Origin: Pectobacterium brasiliense
GTDB lineage: Bacteria > Pseudomonadota > Gammaproteobacteria > Enterobacterales > Enterobacteriaceae
Direction: 5' to 3'
Assembly (NCBI RefSeq): GCF_013449685.1
Contig: NZ_JACDSF010000016.1
Coordinates: 192,440 to 256,439 of the forward strand
DNA length: 64,000 nucleotides
A program made the position numbers and the translations under genes. Under the pieces are notes generated by a model. The model made no database searches. It worked only from the letters and a program-made list of their open reading frames with translations, and was not told the DNA's origin. This document shows, piece by piece, positions 32,010 through 43,358 of the stretch (its first letter is position 1; each line of letters begins with the position of its first letter).

Positions 32010-33262
32010 TCAAGTCGACGGACAGAAAACTGGTAGTTGGGCTGGAAATCGGTACAGCAAAAGTGGCTGCGCTGGTAGGGGAAGTTCTGCCCGATGGCAT
32101 GGTCAACATTATTGGCGTAGGCAGTTGCCCGTCACGCGGTATGGATAAAGGCGGTGTAAACGATCTGGAATCGGTCGTTAAATGTGTTCAGCGCGCTATT
32201 GATCAGGCTGAGTTGATGGCAGACTGCCAGATCTCTTCCGTGTATCTGGCGCTCTCGGGAAAACACATCAGCTGCCAGAATGAAATAGGGATGGTGCCTA
32301 TTTCAGAAGAAGAGGTTACGCAGGAGGACGTGGAAAGCGTGGTGCATACCGCTAAATCCGTGCGCGTGCGTGATGAACATCGTGTTCTCCATGTGATTCC
32401 ACAGGAGTACGCGATCGATTATCAGGAAGGGATTAAAAACCCAGTTGGCTTATCCGGCGTGCGCATGCAGGCGAAAGTCCACCTGATAACCTGCCATAAC
32501 GATATGGCGAAGAATATTGTTAAAGCCGTTGAACGCTGCGGCTTAAAGGTCGACCAACTGATTTTTGCGGGACTGGCTTCCAGTTATGCGGTGCTGACAG
32601 AAGATGAACGTGAGCTGGGCGTGTGTGTTGTTGATATTGGCGGCGGTACAATGGATATCGCGGTCTATACTGGTGGCGCATTGCGACACACTAAAGTGAT
32701 TCCGTATGCGGGCAATGTGGTTACCAGCGATATTGCTTACGCATTTGGTACGCCGCCGACGGATGCCGAAGCGATCAAGGTTCGTCACGGTTGTGCATTA
32801 GGCGCGATCGTTGGCAAAGATGAGAATGTGGAAGTCCCGAGCGTTGGAGGACGTCCCCCCCGCAGTCTGCAAAGACAAACATTGGCGGAAGTGATTGAAC
32901 CACGTTACACCGAGTTGTTGAACTTGGTGAACGATGAACTTTTACAGTTGCAGGAGCAGTTGCGTCAACAAGGCGTGAAACATCATCTGGCAGCAGGGAT
33001 TGTGCTAACGGGCGGTGCCGCGCAAATAGACGGTCTGGCGGCCTGTGCGCAGCGTGTGTTCCATACACAGGTGCGTATTGGACAACCAATGAATATAACG
33101 GGGCTGACGGATTATGCCCAAGAGCCTTATTACTCAACGGCGGTTGGGTTGCTGCATTACGGAAAAGAATCTCATCTGGGTGGTGAGCATGAAGTCGAAA
33201 AACGTGCCTCAGTGAGCAATTGGTTCAAGAGAATCAACAGCTGGTTGAGGAAAGAATTTTAA
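32006..33262 (+). CDS. ftsA: Cell division protein FtsA
   Basis: 418 residues, actin-like ATPase that tethers FtsZ to the membrane. Seen: KLVVGLEIGTAKVAALVGEV (phosphate 1), VVDIGGGTMDIAVYTGG (phosphate 2), the GIVLTGGAAQIDGL adenosine motif, and a C-terminal amphipathic membrane-targeting helix (SNWFKRINSWLRKEF). ftsZ follows after 68 nt. Confidence 0.98.
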   Translation: MIKSTDRKLVVGLEIGTAKVAALVGEVLPDGMVNIIGVGSCPSRGMDKGGVNDLESVVKCVQRAIDQAELMADCQISSVYLALSGKHISCQNEIGMVPISEEEVTQEDVESVVHTAKSVRVRDEHRVLHVIPQEYAIDYQEGIKNPVGLSGVRMQAKVHLITCHNDMAKNIVKAVERCGLKVDQLIFAGLASSYAVLTEDERELGVCVVDIGGGTMDIAVYTGGALRHTKVIPYAGNVVTSDIAYAFGTPPTDAEAIKVRHGCALGAIVGKDENVEVPSVGGRPPRSLQRQTLAEVIEPRYTELLNLVNDELLQLQEQLRQQGVKHHLAAGIVLTGGAAQIDGLAACAQRVFHTQVRIGQPMNITGLTDYAQEPYYSTAVGLLHYGKESHLGGEHEVEKRASVSNWFKRINSWLRKEF

Positions 33263-33330
33263 TTTTATCAAAGAGATCGCCTGGCACAGTTTTATGATCT
33301 CGCAGTTACAGGAACAAACGGAGAGAAATT

Positions 33331-34482
33331 ATGTTTGAACCAATGGAATTAACCAACGACGCGGTGATTAAAGTCATCGGCGTCGGTGGCGGCGGTGGTA
33401 ATGCCGTCGAACACATGGTGCGTGAGCGCATCGAAGGCGTCGAGTTCTTCGCGGTCAACACGGATGCGCAAGCATTACGCAAAACGGCTGTGGGCCAGAC
33501 GATTCAGATCGGCAGTGGCATCACGAAAGGTCTGGGTGCAGGCGCTAACCCTGAAGTCGGCCGTAATTCTGCTGAAGAAGATCGTGAAGCACTGCGTTCA
33601 GCACTGGAAGGTGCAGACATGGTGTTTATCGCCGCAGGTATGGGCGGTGGTACAGGTACAGGGGCTGCGCCGGTTGTTGCCGAAGTCGCAAAAGACCTGG
33701 GCATTCTGACCGTCGCTGTGGTGACCAAGCCTTTCAACTTTGAAGGCAAAAAACGTATGGCGTTTGCAGAGCAGGGTATCGCCGAGCTGTCTAAGCACGT
33801 CGACTCGCTGATCACTATTCCAAACGACAAGCTGCTGAAAGTGCTGGGACGCGGTATTTCCCTGTTGGATGCATTTGGTGCAGCAAACGATGTACTGAAA
33901 GGCGCGGTGCAAGGTATTGCTGAGCTGATCACGCGTCCAGGCCTGATGAACGTCGACTTTGCAGACGTGCGTACCGTGATGTCCGAAATGGGTTATGCCA
34001 TGATGGGATCCGGTGTTGCGCGTGGTGAAGACCGTGCAGAAGAAGCGGCTGAAATGGCGATCTCCAGCCCGCTGCTGGAAGATATCGATCTGTCCGGCGC
34101 ACGTGGCGTGTTGGTCAACATCACGGCGGGCTTTGATCTGCGTCTGGATGAGTTCGAGACGGTTGGTAACACCATCCGTGCATTCGCGTCTGATAATGCG
34201 ACAGTCGTAATCGGGACGTCGCTTGACCCGGAAATGAATGATGAACTACGTGTCACGGTTGTTGCGACGGGTATCGGCATGGACAAGCGTCCTGAGATTA
34301 CGCTGGTGACGAACAAGCAGGCCAGCCAGCCTGTGATGGATCATCGTTATCAGCAACACGGTATGACGCCACTGGCGCAGGAAAAACCGGCTGCTAAAGT
34401 GGTTAACGACCAGAATCCGCAGACGAATAAAGAGCCGGATTATCTGGATATCCCAGCGTTTCTGCGTAAGCAGGCAGACTAA
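33331..34482 (+). CDS. ftsZ: Cell division GTPase FtsZ
   Basis: 383 residues, the tubulin homologue forming the Z ring. The N-terminal [16 protein letters not shown], tubulin signature [19 protein letters not shown] (about residue 104), T7-loop region [11 protein letters not shown], and the conserved C-terminal peptide [16 protein letters not shown] that binds FtsA and ZipA are all present. The ribosome-binding site is GGAGAG. The 100 nt after it carry a candidate lpxC promoter. Confidence 0.99.
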   Translation: MFEPMELTNDAVIKVIGVGGGGGNAVEHMVRERIEGVEFFAVNTDAQALRKTAVGQTIQIGSGITKGLGAGANPEVGRNSAEEDREALRSALEGADMVFIAAGMGGGTGTGAAPVVAEVAKDLGILTVAVVTKPFNFEGKKRMAFAEQGIAELSKHVDSLITIPNDKLLKVLGRGISLLDAFGAANDVLKGAVQGIAELITRPGLMNVDFADVRTVMSEMGYAMMGSGVARGEDRAEEAAEMAISSPLLEDIDLSGARGVLVNITAGFDLRLDEFETVGNTIRAFASDNATVVIGTSLDPEMNDELRVTVVATGIGMDKRPEITLVTNKQASQPVMDHRYQQHGMTPLAQEKPAAKVVNDQNPQTNKEPDYLDIPAFLRKQAD

Positions 34483-34538
34483 TTTGCTGCCAGATAACGT
34501 TGGAATCTCCGCTCTTTGTGCTAAACTGTGCCACCGAG

Positions 34539-35504
<966 letters not shown>

Positions 35505-35522
35505 CGCTTGAACGTGAAGTAA

Positions 35523-36050
35523 TCATTTCTTATTACGACTGGTTTTATTGGTACTCTCTCCGGCCAATGAAGCCAGTCGTTCTAATATCTTTCTGAGTTT
35601 TTCCGGGCTGTTGCCTGCTAACGTCCTCAATGTCTCCGCACTTTGTTCACTCAACTGACGCAACGGTTTGTCATCGGTATTTTCCGTCGGTGTAATGTCA
35701 TTATTTTTCACGATTTCATGCCCTTTTGCGGCAAGCGTTGGATTAATCCTGATGTCGATTGAAGCCAATGATGGTAGTATTTGTGCGCGTAATGCAGAGA
35801 GCAGCGCAGGTTGTTCGTAACGTAACCGCATCAGCCAACTGGCGTTGGCGGTTTCCAGTATCAGTAAACCTTGCCGGTAATTAGCGACGCGGCACCATGG
35901 GTGCAACGGTGCAGGCAGTAACCCGCGTACGGCACGGTTGAGTTTTAATAAGGCGATAGCGCGCTGTTGCACATCTTGTAGCGGGCCTTTACCCGACATG
36001 GATGCGCTATCAAACAGAAATTCCAGTGATTGTGGGCGGCTATCACGCAT
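35523..36050 (-). CDS. DUF721 domain protein
   Basis: 175 residues from ATG 36050 (MRDSRPQSLEFLFDSAS). The longer frame back to 36206 runs into secM on the other strand and is rejected. It has a DUF721 (DciA-like/YacM-type) core with LNRAVRGLLPAPLHPWCRVA and LLILETANASWLMRLRYEQP, then a charged tail. In E. coli a DUF721 protein is likewise encoded divergently from secM. Related DciA proteins act with the replicative helicase in other bacteria; the function in enterobacteria is not established. Confidence 0.85.
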   Translation of the reverse strand: MRDSRPQSLEFLFDSASMSGKGPLQDVQQRAIALLKLNRAVRGLLPAPLHPWCRVANYRQGLLILETANASWLMRLRYEQPALLSALRAQILPSLASIDIRINPTLAAKGHEIVKNNDITPTENTDDKPLRQLSEQSAETLRTLAGNSPEKLRKILERLASLAGESTNKTSRNKK

Positions 36051-36076
36051 AGACCTGGCTCCGGTGGATGTTACTC

Positions 36077-36592
36077 GTGATTGGTATTCTAAATCGTTGG
36101 CGACAATTTGGCAGACGTTATTTCTGGCCGCATCTCTTATTAGGGATGGTCGCGGCGAGTCTTGGCCTGCCGACAAGCCTGAACGACTCACAGGATATCG
36201 CCTCACTCCCTAATTCAAGCTCCAGCGTGAGTCGCCAGAATCACGTCTCGCTGAACCTTACCGATCTGGTCGCGCTGAAGGAAGCGCATCGGCGCTCGTC
36301 CTACAGCGTTGATTATTGGCATCAGCATGCGATTCGCACGGTAATCCGTCATCTTTCTTTTGCGTTGACGACGCCACAGACGGCCAGTGCCGAGCAGGTT
36401 GACGATCTTCAACCTCATTCTTTGGTTTTGCTGGATACGCTAAATGCGTTGCTGACGCAGGATTCCCAGTATCCCTTTGTGATCTCCCCCCATGCTGGGC
36501 GTGTCACTTTTTATCCTCAGGCACACCATCAAATCGGCGTCTGGCTTGCCCAAATCCGCGGCATCCGCGCAGGGCCCTCTCTTTTCAGCTGA
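36077..36592 (+). CDS. secM: Secretion monitor SecM
   Basis: 171 residues from a GTG at 36077, with GGTGGA 8 nt before it. This start gives MIGILNRWRQFG as in E. coli; an ATG at 36068 is too close to a ribosome-binding site. The signal-peptide-like region (WRQFGRRYFWPHLLLGMVAA) and YSVDYWHQHAIRTVIRHLSFA are conserved. It senses Sec export: its nascent chain stalls the ribosome so that the secA start is exposed. The arrest region reads HQIGVWLAQIRGIRAGP. Trp and GIRAGP are kept, but the Phe five residues before Trp is His and the Ile after Trp is Leu. Confidence 0.95.
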   Translation: MIGILNRWRQFGRRYFWPHLLLGMVAASLGLPTSLNDSQDIASLPNSSSSVSRQNHVSLNLTDLVALKEAHRRSSYSVDYWHQHAIRTVIRHLSFALTTPQTASAEQVDDLQPHSLVLLDTLNALLTQDSQYPFVISPHAGRVTFYPQAHHQIGVWLAQIRGIRAGPSLFS

Positions 36593-36636
36593 ACGTGTAG
36601 TGGATAATTAGCTGAAGAAATTTCTCTCGTTTTTTG

Positions 36637-36684
36637 CTGAGTTTCTCAGTTTTTCGATGTTGTGTTGCCACTGGATACGTGGCA
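36637..36684 (+). promoter_or_regulatory. Hairpins in the secM-secA translation-control region
   Basis: TGCCAC (36666-36671) and GTGGCA (36679-36684) form a 6-bp stem ending just before the likely secA ribosome-binding site (GTGAGA). A second small hairpin CTGAG/CTCAG (36637-36649) is followed by TTTTT (36650-36654). In E. coli a secM-secA hairpin hides the secA start until SecM arrest opens it. The exact pairing here is a guess, and the TTTTT makes weak termination possible. Confidence 0.5.
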
Positions 36685-36704
36685 CTTGTGAGATTAAAAC
36701 TATT

Positions 36705-39407
36705 ATGGTCATGAATATCCTAACCAAAATTTTTGGTAGCCGTAACGATCGTACGCTGCGTCGTATGCGTAAAAATGTTGATGTCATTGGTCGTTTAGAA
36801 CCAGAAATGGAAAAACTTTCAGATGAGGAACTGCAAGCGAAAACGCAGGAGTTCCGTGCCCGTCTGGAAAAAGGTGAGACGCTGGAGAACCTGCTGCCGG
36901 AAGCCTTCGCGGTAGTCCGTGAATCCAGTAAGCGTGTCTTTGGTATGCGTCACTTCGACGTGCAGCTTATCGGCGGTATGGTACTGAACGAGCGTTGCAT
37001 CGCGGAGATGCGTACTGGTGAAGGTAAAACGCTGACGGCAACACTGCCTGCGTACCTGAATGCGCTGACTGGCCGTGGTGTACACGTAGTTACTGTGAAC
37101 GATTATCTGGCACAGCGTGATGCCGAAAATAACCGTCCGTTGTTTGAATTCCTTGGCATGAGTGTCGGTATCAACCTGCCGGGAATGCCTGCTCCAGCGA
37201 AGCGTGAAGCCTATGCGGCAGACATCACTTACGGTACCAATAACGAATACGGTTTTGACTACCTGCGTGACAACATGGCGTTCAGCCCGGAAGAGCGCGT
37301 GCAGCGTAAATTATACTACGCGCTGGTGGATGAGGTTGACTCCATCCTGATCGATGAAGCACGTACGCCGCTGATCATTTCCGGTCCGGCTGAAGACAGC
37401 TCTGAGCTTTATATCAGCGTCAATAAAATCATCCCTCACCTGATCCGTCAGGAGAAAGAAGATTCGGATACCTTCCATGGTGAAGGCCACTTCTCTGTTG
37501 ATGAGAAAGCGCGTCAGGTTAACCTCACCGAGCGTGGTCTGGTTCTGGTAGAAGAACTGCTGGTGAAAGAAGGCATTATGGAAGAGGGAGAGTCACTGTA
37601 CTCTCCGACCAACATTATGCTGATGCACCATGTGACCGCTGCGCTGCGTGCGCACGTGTTGTTTACCCGCGATGTCGATTACATTGTGAAAGACGGTGAA
37701 GTCATCATCGTTGACGAACACACAGGCCGTACCATGCAGGGGCGTCGCTGGTCTGATGGTCTGCATCAGGCTGTGGAAGCGAAAGAGAAGGTGGCCATTC
37801 AGAATGAAAACCAAACATTGGCTTCCATTACCTTCCAGAATTACTTCCGCCTGTATGAAAAACTGGCAGGTATGACCGGTACGGCAGATACCGAAGCGTT
37901 CGAATTCAGCTCCATCTATAAGCTGGATACGATTGTAGTGCCGACTAACCGTCCGATGATTCGTAAAGACTTGCCTGACCTGGTCTACATGACCGAGCAG
38001 GAAAAAATTGATGCCATCATTGAAGATATCAAAGATCGCTCTGTAAAAGGCCAGCCTATTCTGGTCGGTACGATCTCTATTGAGAAATCAGAGGTGGTTT
38101 CTCAGGCGCTGGAAAAAGCGGGCATCAAACACAATGTGTTGAATGCGAAATTCCACGCCATGGAAGCGGACATTGTTGCACAGGCGGGTCAGTCTGGTGC
38201 GGTCACCATCGCGACCAACATGGCCGGTCGTGGTACGGACATCGTATTGGGCGGTAGCTGGCAGGCCGAAGTCGCCCATCTGGAAAACCCAGATGACGCG
38301 CAAATTGCAGAAATCAAAGCAGCCTGGAAAGTACGCCATGATGCGGTACTGGCTGCGGGGGGCTTGCACATTATCGGTACAGAGCGTCATGAATCTCGCC
38401 GTATCGATAACCAGTTGCGTGGTCGTTCCGGTCGCCAGGGGGATGCGGGGTCATCACGCTTCTATCTGTCGATGGAAGATGCGCTGATGCGTATTTTTGC
38501 CTCCGATCGTGTTTCTAATATGATGCGTAAACTGGGTATGAAACCGGGCGAAGCGATTGAGCACCCGTGGGTCACCAAGGCAATTGCTAACGCACAGCGT
38601 AAAGTGGAAAGCCGCAACTTTGATATTCGTAAACAGCTGCTGGAATACGATGATGTGGCGAACGACCAACGTCGTGCGATCTACACACAGCGTAACGAAC
38701 TGCTGGACGTGTCCGATATCAGCGAAACTATCACCAGTATTCGTGAAGATGTGTTTAAAGCGACCATCGACAGCTATATTCCACCGGAATCTCTGGAAGA
38801 AATGTGGGATACGGAAGGTCTGGAACAGCGCCTGAAGAACGACTTCGATCTGGATATGCCTATCAAGGCGTGGCTGGATAAAGAGCCTGAGCTGCACGAA
38901 GAAACACTGCGTGAGCGTATTTTCCAGCAGGCGCTTGAGGTTTACCATCGCAAAGAAGAAGTGGTTGGCGCTGAAGTCATGCGCAACTTCGAGAAAGGCG
39001 TGATGTTGCAGACGCTGGATTCCTTGTGGAAAGAGCATCTGGCTGCAATGGATTACCTGCGTCAGGGCATTCATCTGCGTGGCTATGCACAGAAAGATCC
39101 GAAGCAAGAATATAAGCGTGAATCGTTCTCTATGTTTGCCGCGATGCTGGAATCACTGAAATATGAAGTGATCAGTACGCTTAGCAAAGTTCAGGTGAGA
39201 ATGCCGGAAGAAATTGAAGCGCTGGAGCAGCAACGCCGCGAAGAAGCTGAGCGTTTGGCACAGCAGCAACAGTTTAGCCATCAGGAAGAAGATAGCCTTA
39301 ACACCGGTTCTCCGGCGCAGGCAGATCGTAAAATTGGACGTAACGACCCTTGTCCATGTGGTTCAGGCAAGAAATATAAGCAGTGCCACGGTCGCTTACA
39401 GAAATAG
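36705..39407 (+). CDS. secA: Preprotein translocase ATPase SecA
   Basis: 900 residues from ATG 36705 ([20 protein letters not shown]), which aligns residue for residue with E. coli SecA; the frame back to 36657 lies in the control region. It drives Sec-dependent protein export through SecYEG. Seen: Walker [14 protein letters not shown] (about 102-114), [18 protein letters not shown] (Walker B), the [15 protein letters not shown] motif, the preprotein cross-linking and scaffold domains, and a C-terminal zinc tail [14 protein letters not shown] that binds SecB. Confidence 0.99.
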   Translation: MVMNILTKIFGSRNDRTLRRMRKNVDVIGRLEPEMEKLSDEELQAKTQEFRARLEKGETLENLLPEAFAVVRESSKRVFGMRHFDVQLIGGMVLNERCIAEMRTGEGKTLTATLPAYLNALTGRGVHVVTVNDYLAQRDAENNRPLFEFLGMSVGINLPGMPAPAKREAYAADITYGTNNEYGFDYLRDNMAFSPEERVQRKLYYALVDEVDSILIDEARTPLIISGPAEDSSELYISVNKIIPHLIRQEKEDSDTFHGEGHFSVDEKARQVNLTERGLVLVEELLVKEGIMEEGESLYSPTNIMLMHHVTAALRAHVLFTRDVDYIVKDGEVIIVDEHTGRTMQGRRWSDGLHQAVEAKEKVAIQNENQTLASITFQNYFRLYEKLAGMTGTADTEAFEFSSIYKLDTIVVPTNRPMIRKDLPDLVYMTEQEKIDAIIEDIKDRSVKGQPILVGTISIEKSEVVSQALEKAGIKHNVLNAKFHAMEADIVAQAGQSGAVTIATNMAGRGTDIVLGGSWQAEVAHLENPDDAQIAEIKAAWKVRHDAVLAAGGLHIIGTERHESRRIDNQLRGRSGRQGDAGSSRFYLSMEDALMRIFASDRVSNMMRKLGMKPGEAIEHPWVTKAIANAQRKVESRNFDIRKQLLEYDDVANDQRRAIYTQRNELLDVSDISETITSIREDVFKATIDSYIPPESLEEMWDTEGLEQRLKNDFDLDMPIKAWLDKEPELHEETLRERIFQQALEVYHRKEEVVGAEVMRNFEKGVMLQTLDSLWKEHLAAMDYLRQGIHLRGYAQKDPKQEYKRESFSMFAAMLESLKYEVISTLSKVQVRMPEEIEALEQQRREEAERLAQQQQFSHQEEDSLNTGSPAQADRKIGRNDPCPCGSGKKYKQCHGRLQK

Positions 39408-39445
39408 TGGAACTGCTGATCCAGTGATGAGTATGTGATAAGTAC

Positions 39446-39469
39446 AAGGGCGGTCATTGACCGCCTTTT
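39446..39469 (+). terminator. Terminator after secA
   Basis: GGCGGTC (39449-39455), loop ATT and GACCGCC (39459-39465), with flanking AA/TT pairs, followed by TTTT. It lies 39 bp past the secA stop and just before the mutT start at 39498, so mutT either has its own promoter or relies on read-through. Confidence 0.8.
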
Positions 39470-39497
39470 ACTTGATAAGAATCTGATAGGAAGTGTC

Positions 39498-39893
39498 ATG
39501 ACGCAAAAACAGTTATCCGTCGCGGTCGGCATCATCCGCAATGCGGAACAGCAATATTTCATTGCTCGCCGCCCTGATGGCGTTCATATGGCAGGGATGT
39601 GGGAATTTCCCGGCGGTAAAGTTGAAGAAGGTGAAACGCCAGAGCAGGCGCTGATTCGTGAACTGCGTGAAGAAACGGGCATCGAAGCGAGCGTACCACA
39701 GCCGCTAAACGACAAAACGTTTTCTACGTCGGAGAGAATCATCACACTTCATTTCTTTCTGGTTGAAACGTGGCAGGGGGAACCCTATGGTCGGGAAGGT
39801 CAGGAGTCTCGCTGGGTGGGCGTAGAAGAACTACGTGAGGAAGCGTTTCCGCCAGCGAATGCGGAGATGATCCGCTGGCTGAAATCGCTTTAA
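39498..39893 (+). CDS. mutT: 8-oxo-dGTP diphosphatase MutT
   Basis: 131 residues from ATG 39498 (MTQKQLSVAVGIIRN). The frame opens at 39435, but that start is in the secA terminator; GATAGGAAGTG precedes 39498. It hydrolyses 8-oxo-dGTP to prevent A:T to C:G mutations. The Nudix box is complete: GGKVEEGETPEQ then ALIRELREETGI, with EFPGG before it. Length matches E. coli MutT. Confidence 0.97.
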   Translation: MTQKQLSVAVGIIRNAEQQYFIARRPDGVHMAGMWEFPGGKVEEGETPEQALIRELREETGIEASVPQPLNDKTFSTSERIITLHFFLVETWQGEPYGREGQESRWVGVEELREEAFPPANAEMIRWLKSL

Positions 39894-39957
39894 TCTGGCT
39901 TTACTTTTTCCTGTCTTAAAGCCCCTGCCTTCAAACTATCGTGGCGAAACGTGGCCG

Positions 39958-40152
39958 TTAGCGCGTTTCGCTCCAGTCTTCGCTATCAGAAACCATATCA
40001 TCACTTGGAATGCGCTTTTCTTCATCAGCCCATTCCCCCAAATCGATGAGCTGACAACGTTTGCTGCAAAATGGGCGATAGAGGCTGGTTTCCTCCCAGA
40101 TGACTGCCTGCTTGCAAGTTGGGCACTTTACGGTCGTAATTTCTGCTGTCAT
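39958..40152 (-). CDS. yacG: DNA gyrase inhibitor YacG
   Basis: 64 residues with a zinc ribbon: CPTC at residues 10-13 and CSKRC at 29-33, then the typical [15 protein letters not shown]. In E. coli YacG binds GyrB and inhibits gyrase. The acidic tail ([14 protein letters not shown]) is usual. It is the third gene of coaE-zapD-yacG, 56 nt after zapD. Confidence 0.96.
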   Translation of the reverse strand: MTAEITTVKCPTCKQAVIWEETSLYRPFCSKRCQLIDLGEWADEEKRIPSDDMVSDSEDWSETR

Positions 40153-40208
40153 AAGATTCTTTTCACTCTATTTGGTACTTAACATATTTTTGTCTGTCGG
40201 GGCTGAGT

Positions 40209-40961
40209 CTAGCAGCAGGCCAGTTCAAAGGTTAAACGCGGAGGAGTGTGGCCGTGTTCGCTATCTAATGGCAGGAAACGGATGGCATAGCGCGTCTTAT
40301 GGCCGGATATCTGCGGATAGAGCTGATGTACCTGCTCAAGGCGCAAACGTAGCAGATCAGCATCGGAGGCATTGTCCTGGAAAAAACCGTTCAGGCTGGT
40401 CTGTGAGCGGAACGTGCCAGAATGGCGGATCAGTTCCAGGATCATATCCAAGTTTTGTTTGAGCGGTGATAAGGAATTAAGCCAGCCGGAAACCAATTTC
40501 TCACGCAGTTCCTGAGGCTGATGCAGCCAGCTATGCAACGTGGGCAGATCGAAACTACAGCACCCGCCGGGAATACCAAGCCGCTGGCGTACCATGCCAA
40601 TCAAGCGATCTTCCCGTAAGAATTGCCCCATTCGTGGTGCGGCCATCAACGTACTGGCCAGATCTTTCAACTGGCGCCTCAACGTATGGATGCGTTCCAT
40701 GTCAACGCCCGGTACATCACTCCATTGCAGCAGTTTTTGCTGTTGCCGCTCCAGTTCTTTCAGTAGCTCGGTACGGACATCTCCACGTTCTAACACATCG
40801 AGCAGTTCAGCGATAGCACGAAAAAATGTTAGAGCACCTCCCATATCGGTCAGGGAGTGGTTTTGATGTAACTGCTGCAATAATGATTCGATACGCAACC
40901 AGGTACGTGTTTTTTCGTTCAGCGGGTATTCGAATAAAATCGTTGAGGGGGCGTCACTCAT
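40209..40961 (-). CDS. zapD: Z-ring associated protein ZapD
   Basis: 250 residues (formerly YacF). A cytoplasmic, mostly helical protein that cross-links FtsZ filaments. Characteristic segments: [20 protein letters not shown] at the N terminus, [20 protein letters not shown], and [22 protein letters not shown] at the end. It overlaps coaE by 8 nt and is translated from the same transcript. Confidence 0.97.
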   Translation of the reverse strand: MSDAPSTILFEYPLNEKTRTWLRIESLLQQLHQNHSLTDMGGALTFFRAIAELLDVLERGDVRTELLKELERQQQKLLQWSDVPGVDMERIHTLRRQLKDLASTLMAAPRMGQFLREDRLIGMVRQRLGIPGGCCSFDLPTLHSWLHQPQELREKLVSGWLNSLSPLKQNLDMILELIRHSGTFRSQTSLNGFFQDNASDADLLRLRLEQVHQLYPQISGHKTRYAIRFLPLDSEHGHTPPRLTFELACC

Positions 40962-41580
40962 TCTTAGTCATCCTGTCGGCTGCGGAGGCGGCAAGCTCCA
41001 GGTACTGGCGGTGTAATTCCGCAACCTGTGGAGCCAGCTCGTTTGGGCAGCGACTGTTATCAATAATATCATCGGCATAAGCCAGGCGCTGTTCTCGGGT
41101 AGCCTGTGCTGCCAGTATATTTTCTGCTTGTTGCTGGCTGATGCCATCACGGACCAGCGTTCGTGCAAGCTGTGTTTTTTTGTCTACATCAACGACCAGA
41201 ATACGCTGTGCCCGCTGCTGTAAACTATTCTCCACCAGTAAAGGGACGACCCACAGAATGTACGGTGCGGATGCAGCCTGAAACTGAGCCTGTGTTTCTT
41301 GGTGGATCAACGGATGGAGTAAATTATTCAGCCACTGTTTTTCCTCTGGTGAGGAAAAAATCCGCTGGCGTAGTGCGGCACGGTTCAATGAACCATCAGT
41401 ATTAAGCATAGCGTCGCCAAACCGGAGCCTGATGGCATCCAGTGCGGGTTCCCCAGGCTCGACTACCTGACGCGCGATGATATCCGCATCAACGATGGTG
41501 GCCCCTAATTTGGCAAATTCATCGGCTACGGTGCTTTTTCCGCTGCCGATACCGCCTGTTAAGGCTACGATGTATGTCAT
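40954..41580 (-). CDS. coaE: Dephospho-CoA kinase
   Basis: 208 residues. Phosphorylates dephospho-CoA in the last step of coenzyme A synthesis. The P-loop [18 protein letters not shown] lies at residues 5-22, followed by [13 protein letters not shown]. First gene of the coaE-zapD-yacG operon. The 290 bp upstream hold its promoter and that of the divergent guaC remnant; no strong promoter match stood out. Confidence 0.97.
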   Translation of the reverse strand: MTYIVALTGGIGSGKSTVADEFAKLGATIVDADIIARQVVEPGEPALDAIRLRFGDAMLNTDGSLNRAALRQRIFSSPEEKQWLNNLLHPLIHQETQAQFQAASAPYILWVVPLLVENSLQQRAQRILVVDVDKKTQLARTLVRDGISQQQAENILAAQATREQRLAYADDIIDNSRCPNELAPQVAELHRQYLELAASAADRMTKNE

Positions 41581-41873
41581 TGCACCCGTGTTGAAAAGTT
41601 AACATTTCTACTATTTTCAAGGCTGAGGAATATCTTCCCGCCCTCTGAGGTCAATCAGGTATCAACCGCAGTGTGCTTCACGTTATCACTTTGTTGGGTG
41701 ATAGGTAAATTTCTCTGATTTTATCCCAAATAAAGTGAAAATCGCAGTCTTGCCGCAGGATTATTCCTGCGTACGATAACGTCACTGGTAAAGGGCTATT
41801 ATTTTTTCAGAAATAATTATGCTCAGTAACGATGCTGAGTATGCCGCCGTTCCTAACCAGGAACTCGAACCTC
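41581..41873. other. Divergent intergenic region between coaE and the guaC remnant
   Basis: About 290 bp with no gene. It must contain the coaE promoter on the minus strand and presumably the former guaC promoter on the plus strand. GCTCAGTAACGATGCTGAGT (41821-41840) holds an inverted CTCAG/CTGAG pair. I see no clear protein-binding site. Confidence 0.5.
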
Positions 41874-42073
41874 ATGCGTATTGAAGAAGATTTAGAGTTA
41901 GTCTTTAAAGACGTTCTCATCCTGCCAAAGCGTTCGACGCTGAAAAGCCGCTCCGACGTTGAACTGGAACGTCAATTCACCTTCCTCCATGCCGGCGGCA
42001 ACTGGTCCGGCGTACAATGCGTACAACGTTTATCCGCGTGGCCGAGCAGGAAAACCGTATTTTCAGCGAGTAA
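41874..42073 (+). pseudogene. guaC: GMP reductase pseudogene, large internal deletion
   Basis: Codons 1-47 from ATG 41874 ([20 protein letters not shown]..., then [11 protein letters not shown] to NWSGV) match the GuaC N terminus. From 42014, in a different frame, [19 protein letters not shown] followed by TAA (42071-42073) matches its C terminus. About 280 internal codons are missing (estimated from the 347-residue E. coli protein), including the catalytic Cys and the NADPH site. CGTACAA occurs twice at the junction (42011-42017 and 42020-42026). GMP reductase returns GMP to IMP, so this route is lost unless a second copy exists. Position between coaE and hofC matches E. coli. Confidence 0.92.
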
Positions 42074-42152
42074 TTGCCTCTGTTACGCGCCGTCTTTCCG
42101 TCAGTTGTCAGCCGGCGTAGTTTGTCGCTGTTTGTATGTTGTGTTGGCTGGT

Positions 42153-43358
42153 TCAGGCACCAGCCAATACATTCCCCAACTGGAAGATAGGCAAATACAT
42201 GCCAATCACCAGCGCTCCGACCATTCCCCCGACGACCATCATCAGCAACGGTTCCAGCGTTTGTGTCAGCATGTCTGCCTGCTGTTGTACCCGCCCCTCA
42301 TGCCATTCTGCCAGTTGTGTAAAGATCGCATCCAACGCACCGGTTTCTTCCCCCACGCGGATTAGCTGCGGGCAGGGCGCAGGGAACAGTATGGCGTGAT
42401 GCTGTGTGGCATGGTATAGCGATGTTCCCTGATGCAGTTGCGCCTGTATCTGTTGAATTGCGGCCTGATAAAGTGGGTGACGGATCGTCGCGGCGGCATC
42501 CAGCCCTTCCGGGAGCGTCAAGCCAGCATGTTGCGTCATGGCGAGAATATGGAATATCTGGTTCAGCGATTTGCCGCGTAACAGGCTGGATACGATAGGA
42601 AGCTTCAGCAGCCATTCTTGCTCTCGGGTTTTCCACAATGGCCGTTTCTGCCTCAAGCGGGCGTACCCCACTATCAAACTGCTAAGTACCAGCACCCCAA
42701 TGAATCCGTAGTCAGATATGACCTCTGCCAGATAAAGCAATTGCCGGGTAAACCACGGCAACGGCGTATCGAACGAGGAATAGAGCGAGGCAAACTCGGG
42801 CAGAACCAGCGTTAACATCATCATGCTGACCAGAATGGCGATTGCTAAAACAAAGCAGGGGTAACGTAACGCTTTGATGACTTTCTGTTGCAGCCTGGAC
42901 TGTTTTTCTTGCTGCTGGGCGAGCTGTAGGCAGCATGCGTCCAGCTTGCCGGTTAGCTCGCCGACGGCAATGAGGGAACGATACAGAACGGGAAAGATGT
43001 GAGGATATTCCTGTAGTGCTTCAGACAGCGAGCTTCCCTGAGCAACGTGGGTACGAACATCCCGTAATACGCAGCGCCAGCCGGGGCGATCGTGCTGTTC
43101 CGACACCAGTTTTAATGCTTCCAGCAGTGGTAATCCGGCTTGTAGCAGGGCAGCAAGCTGTTTGATTAACTCGCCTAGCTGTTCACGTTTCCAGTAGCGT
43201 AGCGACAGGTAATGGCTGGCTTTTACGAGAAGCGGTTGGTAACCCTGTGCAATCAGGCTGGCATAGGCGTGCTGGCGATGTGTGCTAATGAGTTCTCCAT
43301 CGATAAATTCGCCCTCGGATGTGATGGCCTGCCAGTGATATAAGCGCTGTAGCCTCAT
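42153..43358 (-). CDS. hofC: Type IV pilus assembly inner-membrane protein HofC
   Basis: 401 residues of the GspF/PilC family, with two T2SSF domains (about 60-190 and 265-390) and three TM helices. Seen: the first-domain [18 protein letters not shown] and second-domain [20 protein letters not shown], with the helix [19 protein letters not shown] at the end. It is the platform protein of the pilus machine, overlapping hofB by 4 nt. The gene appears intact. Confidence 0.95.
   Translation of the reverse strand: MRLQRLYHWQAITSEGEFIDGELISTHRQHAYASLIAQGYQPLLVKASHYLSLRYWKREQLGELIKQLAALLQAGLPLLEALKLVSEQHDRPGWRCVLRDVRTHVAQGSSLSEALQEYPHIFPVLYRSLIAVGELTGKLDACCLQLAQQQEKQSRLQQKVIKALRYPCFVLAIAILVSMMMLTLVLPEFASLYSSFDTPLPWFTRQLLYLAEVISDYGFIGVLVLSSLIVGYARLRQKRPLWKTREQEWLLKLPIVSSLLRGKSLNQIFHILAMTQHAGLTLPEGLDAAATIRHPLYQAAIQQIQAQLHQGTSLYHATQHHAILFPAPCPQLIRVGEETGALDAIFTQLAEWHEGRVQQQADMLTQTLEPLLMMVVGGMVGALVIGMYLPIFQLGNVLAGA

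Noticed and set aside
38454-39107. A 217-residue minus-strand frame inside secA
   Set aside because: Antisense to SecA coding sequence with no family resemblance.
41832-42365. Plus-strand frame treated as one 177-residue protein
   Set aside because: Only its first part is GuaC-like; after the deletion junction it is out of frame and then runs antisense to hofC.
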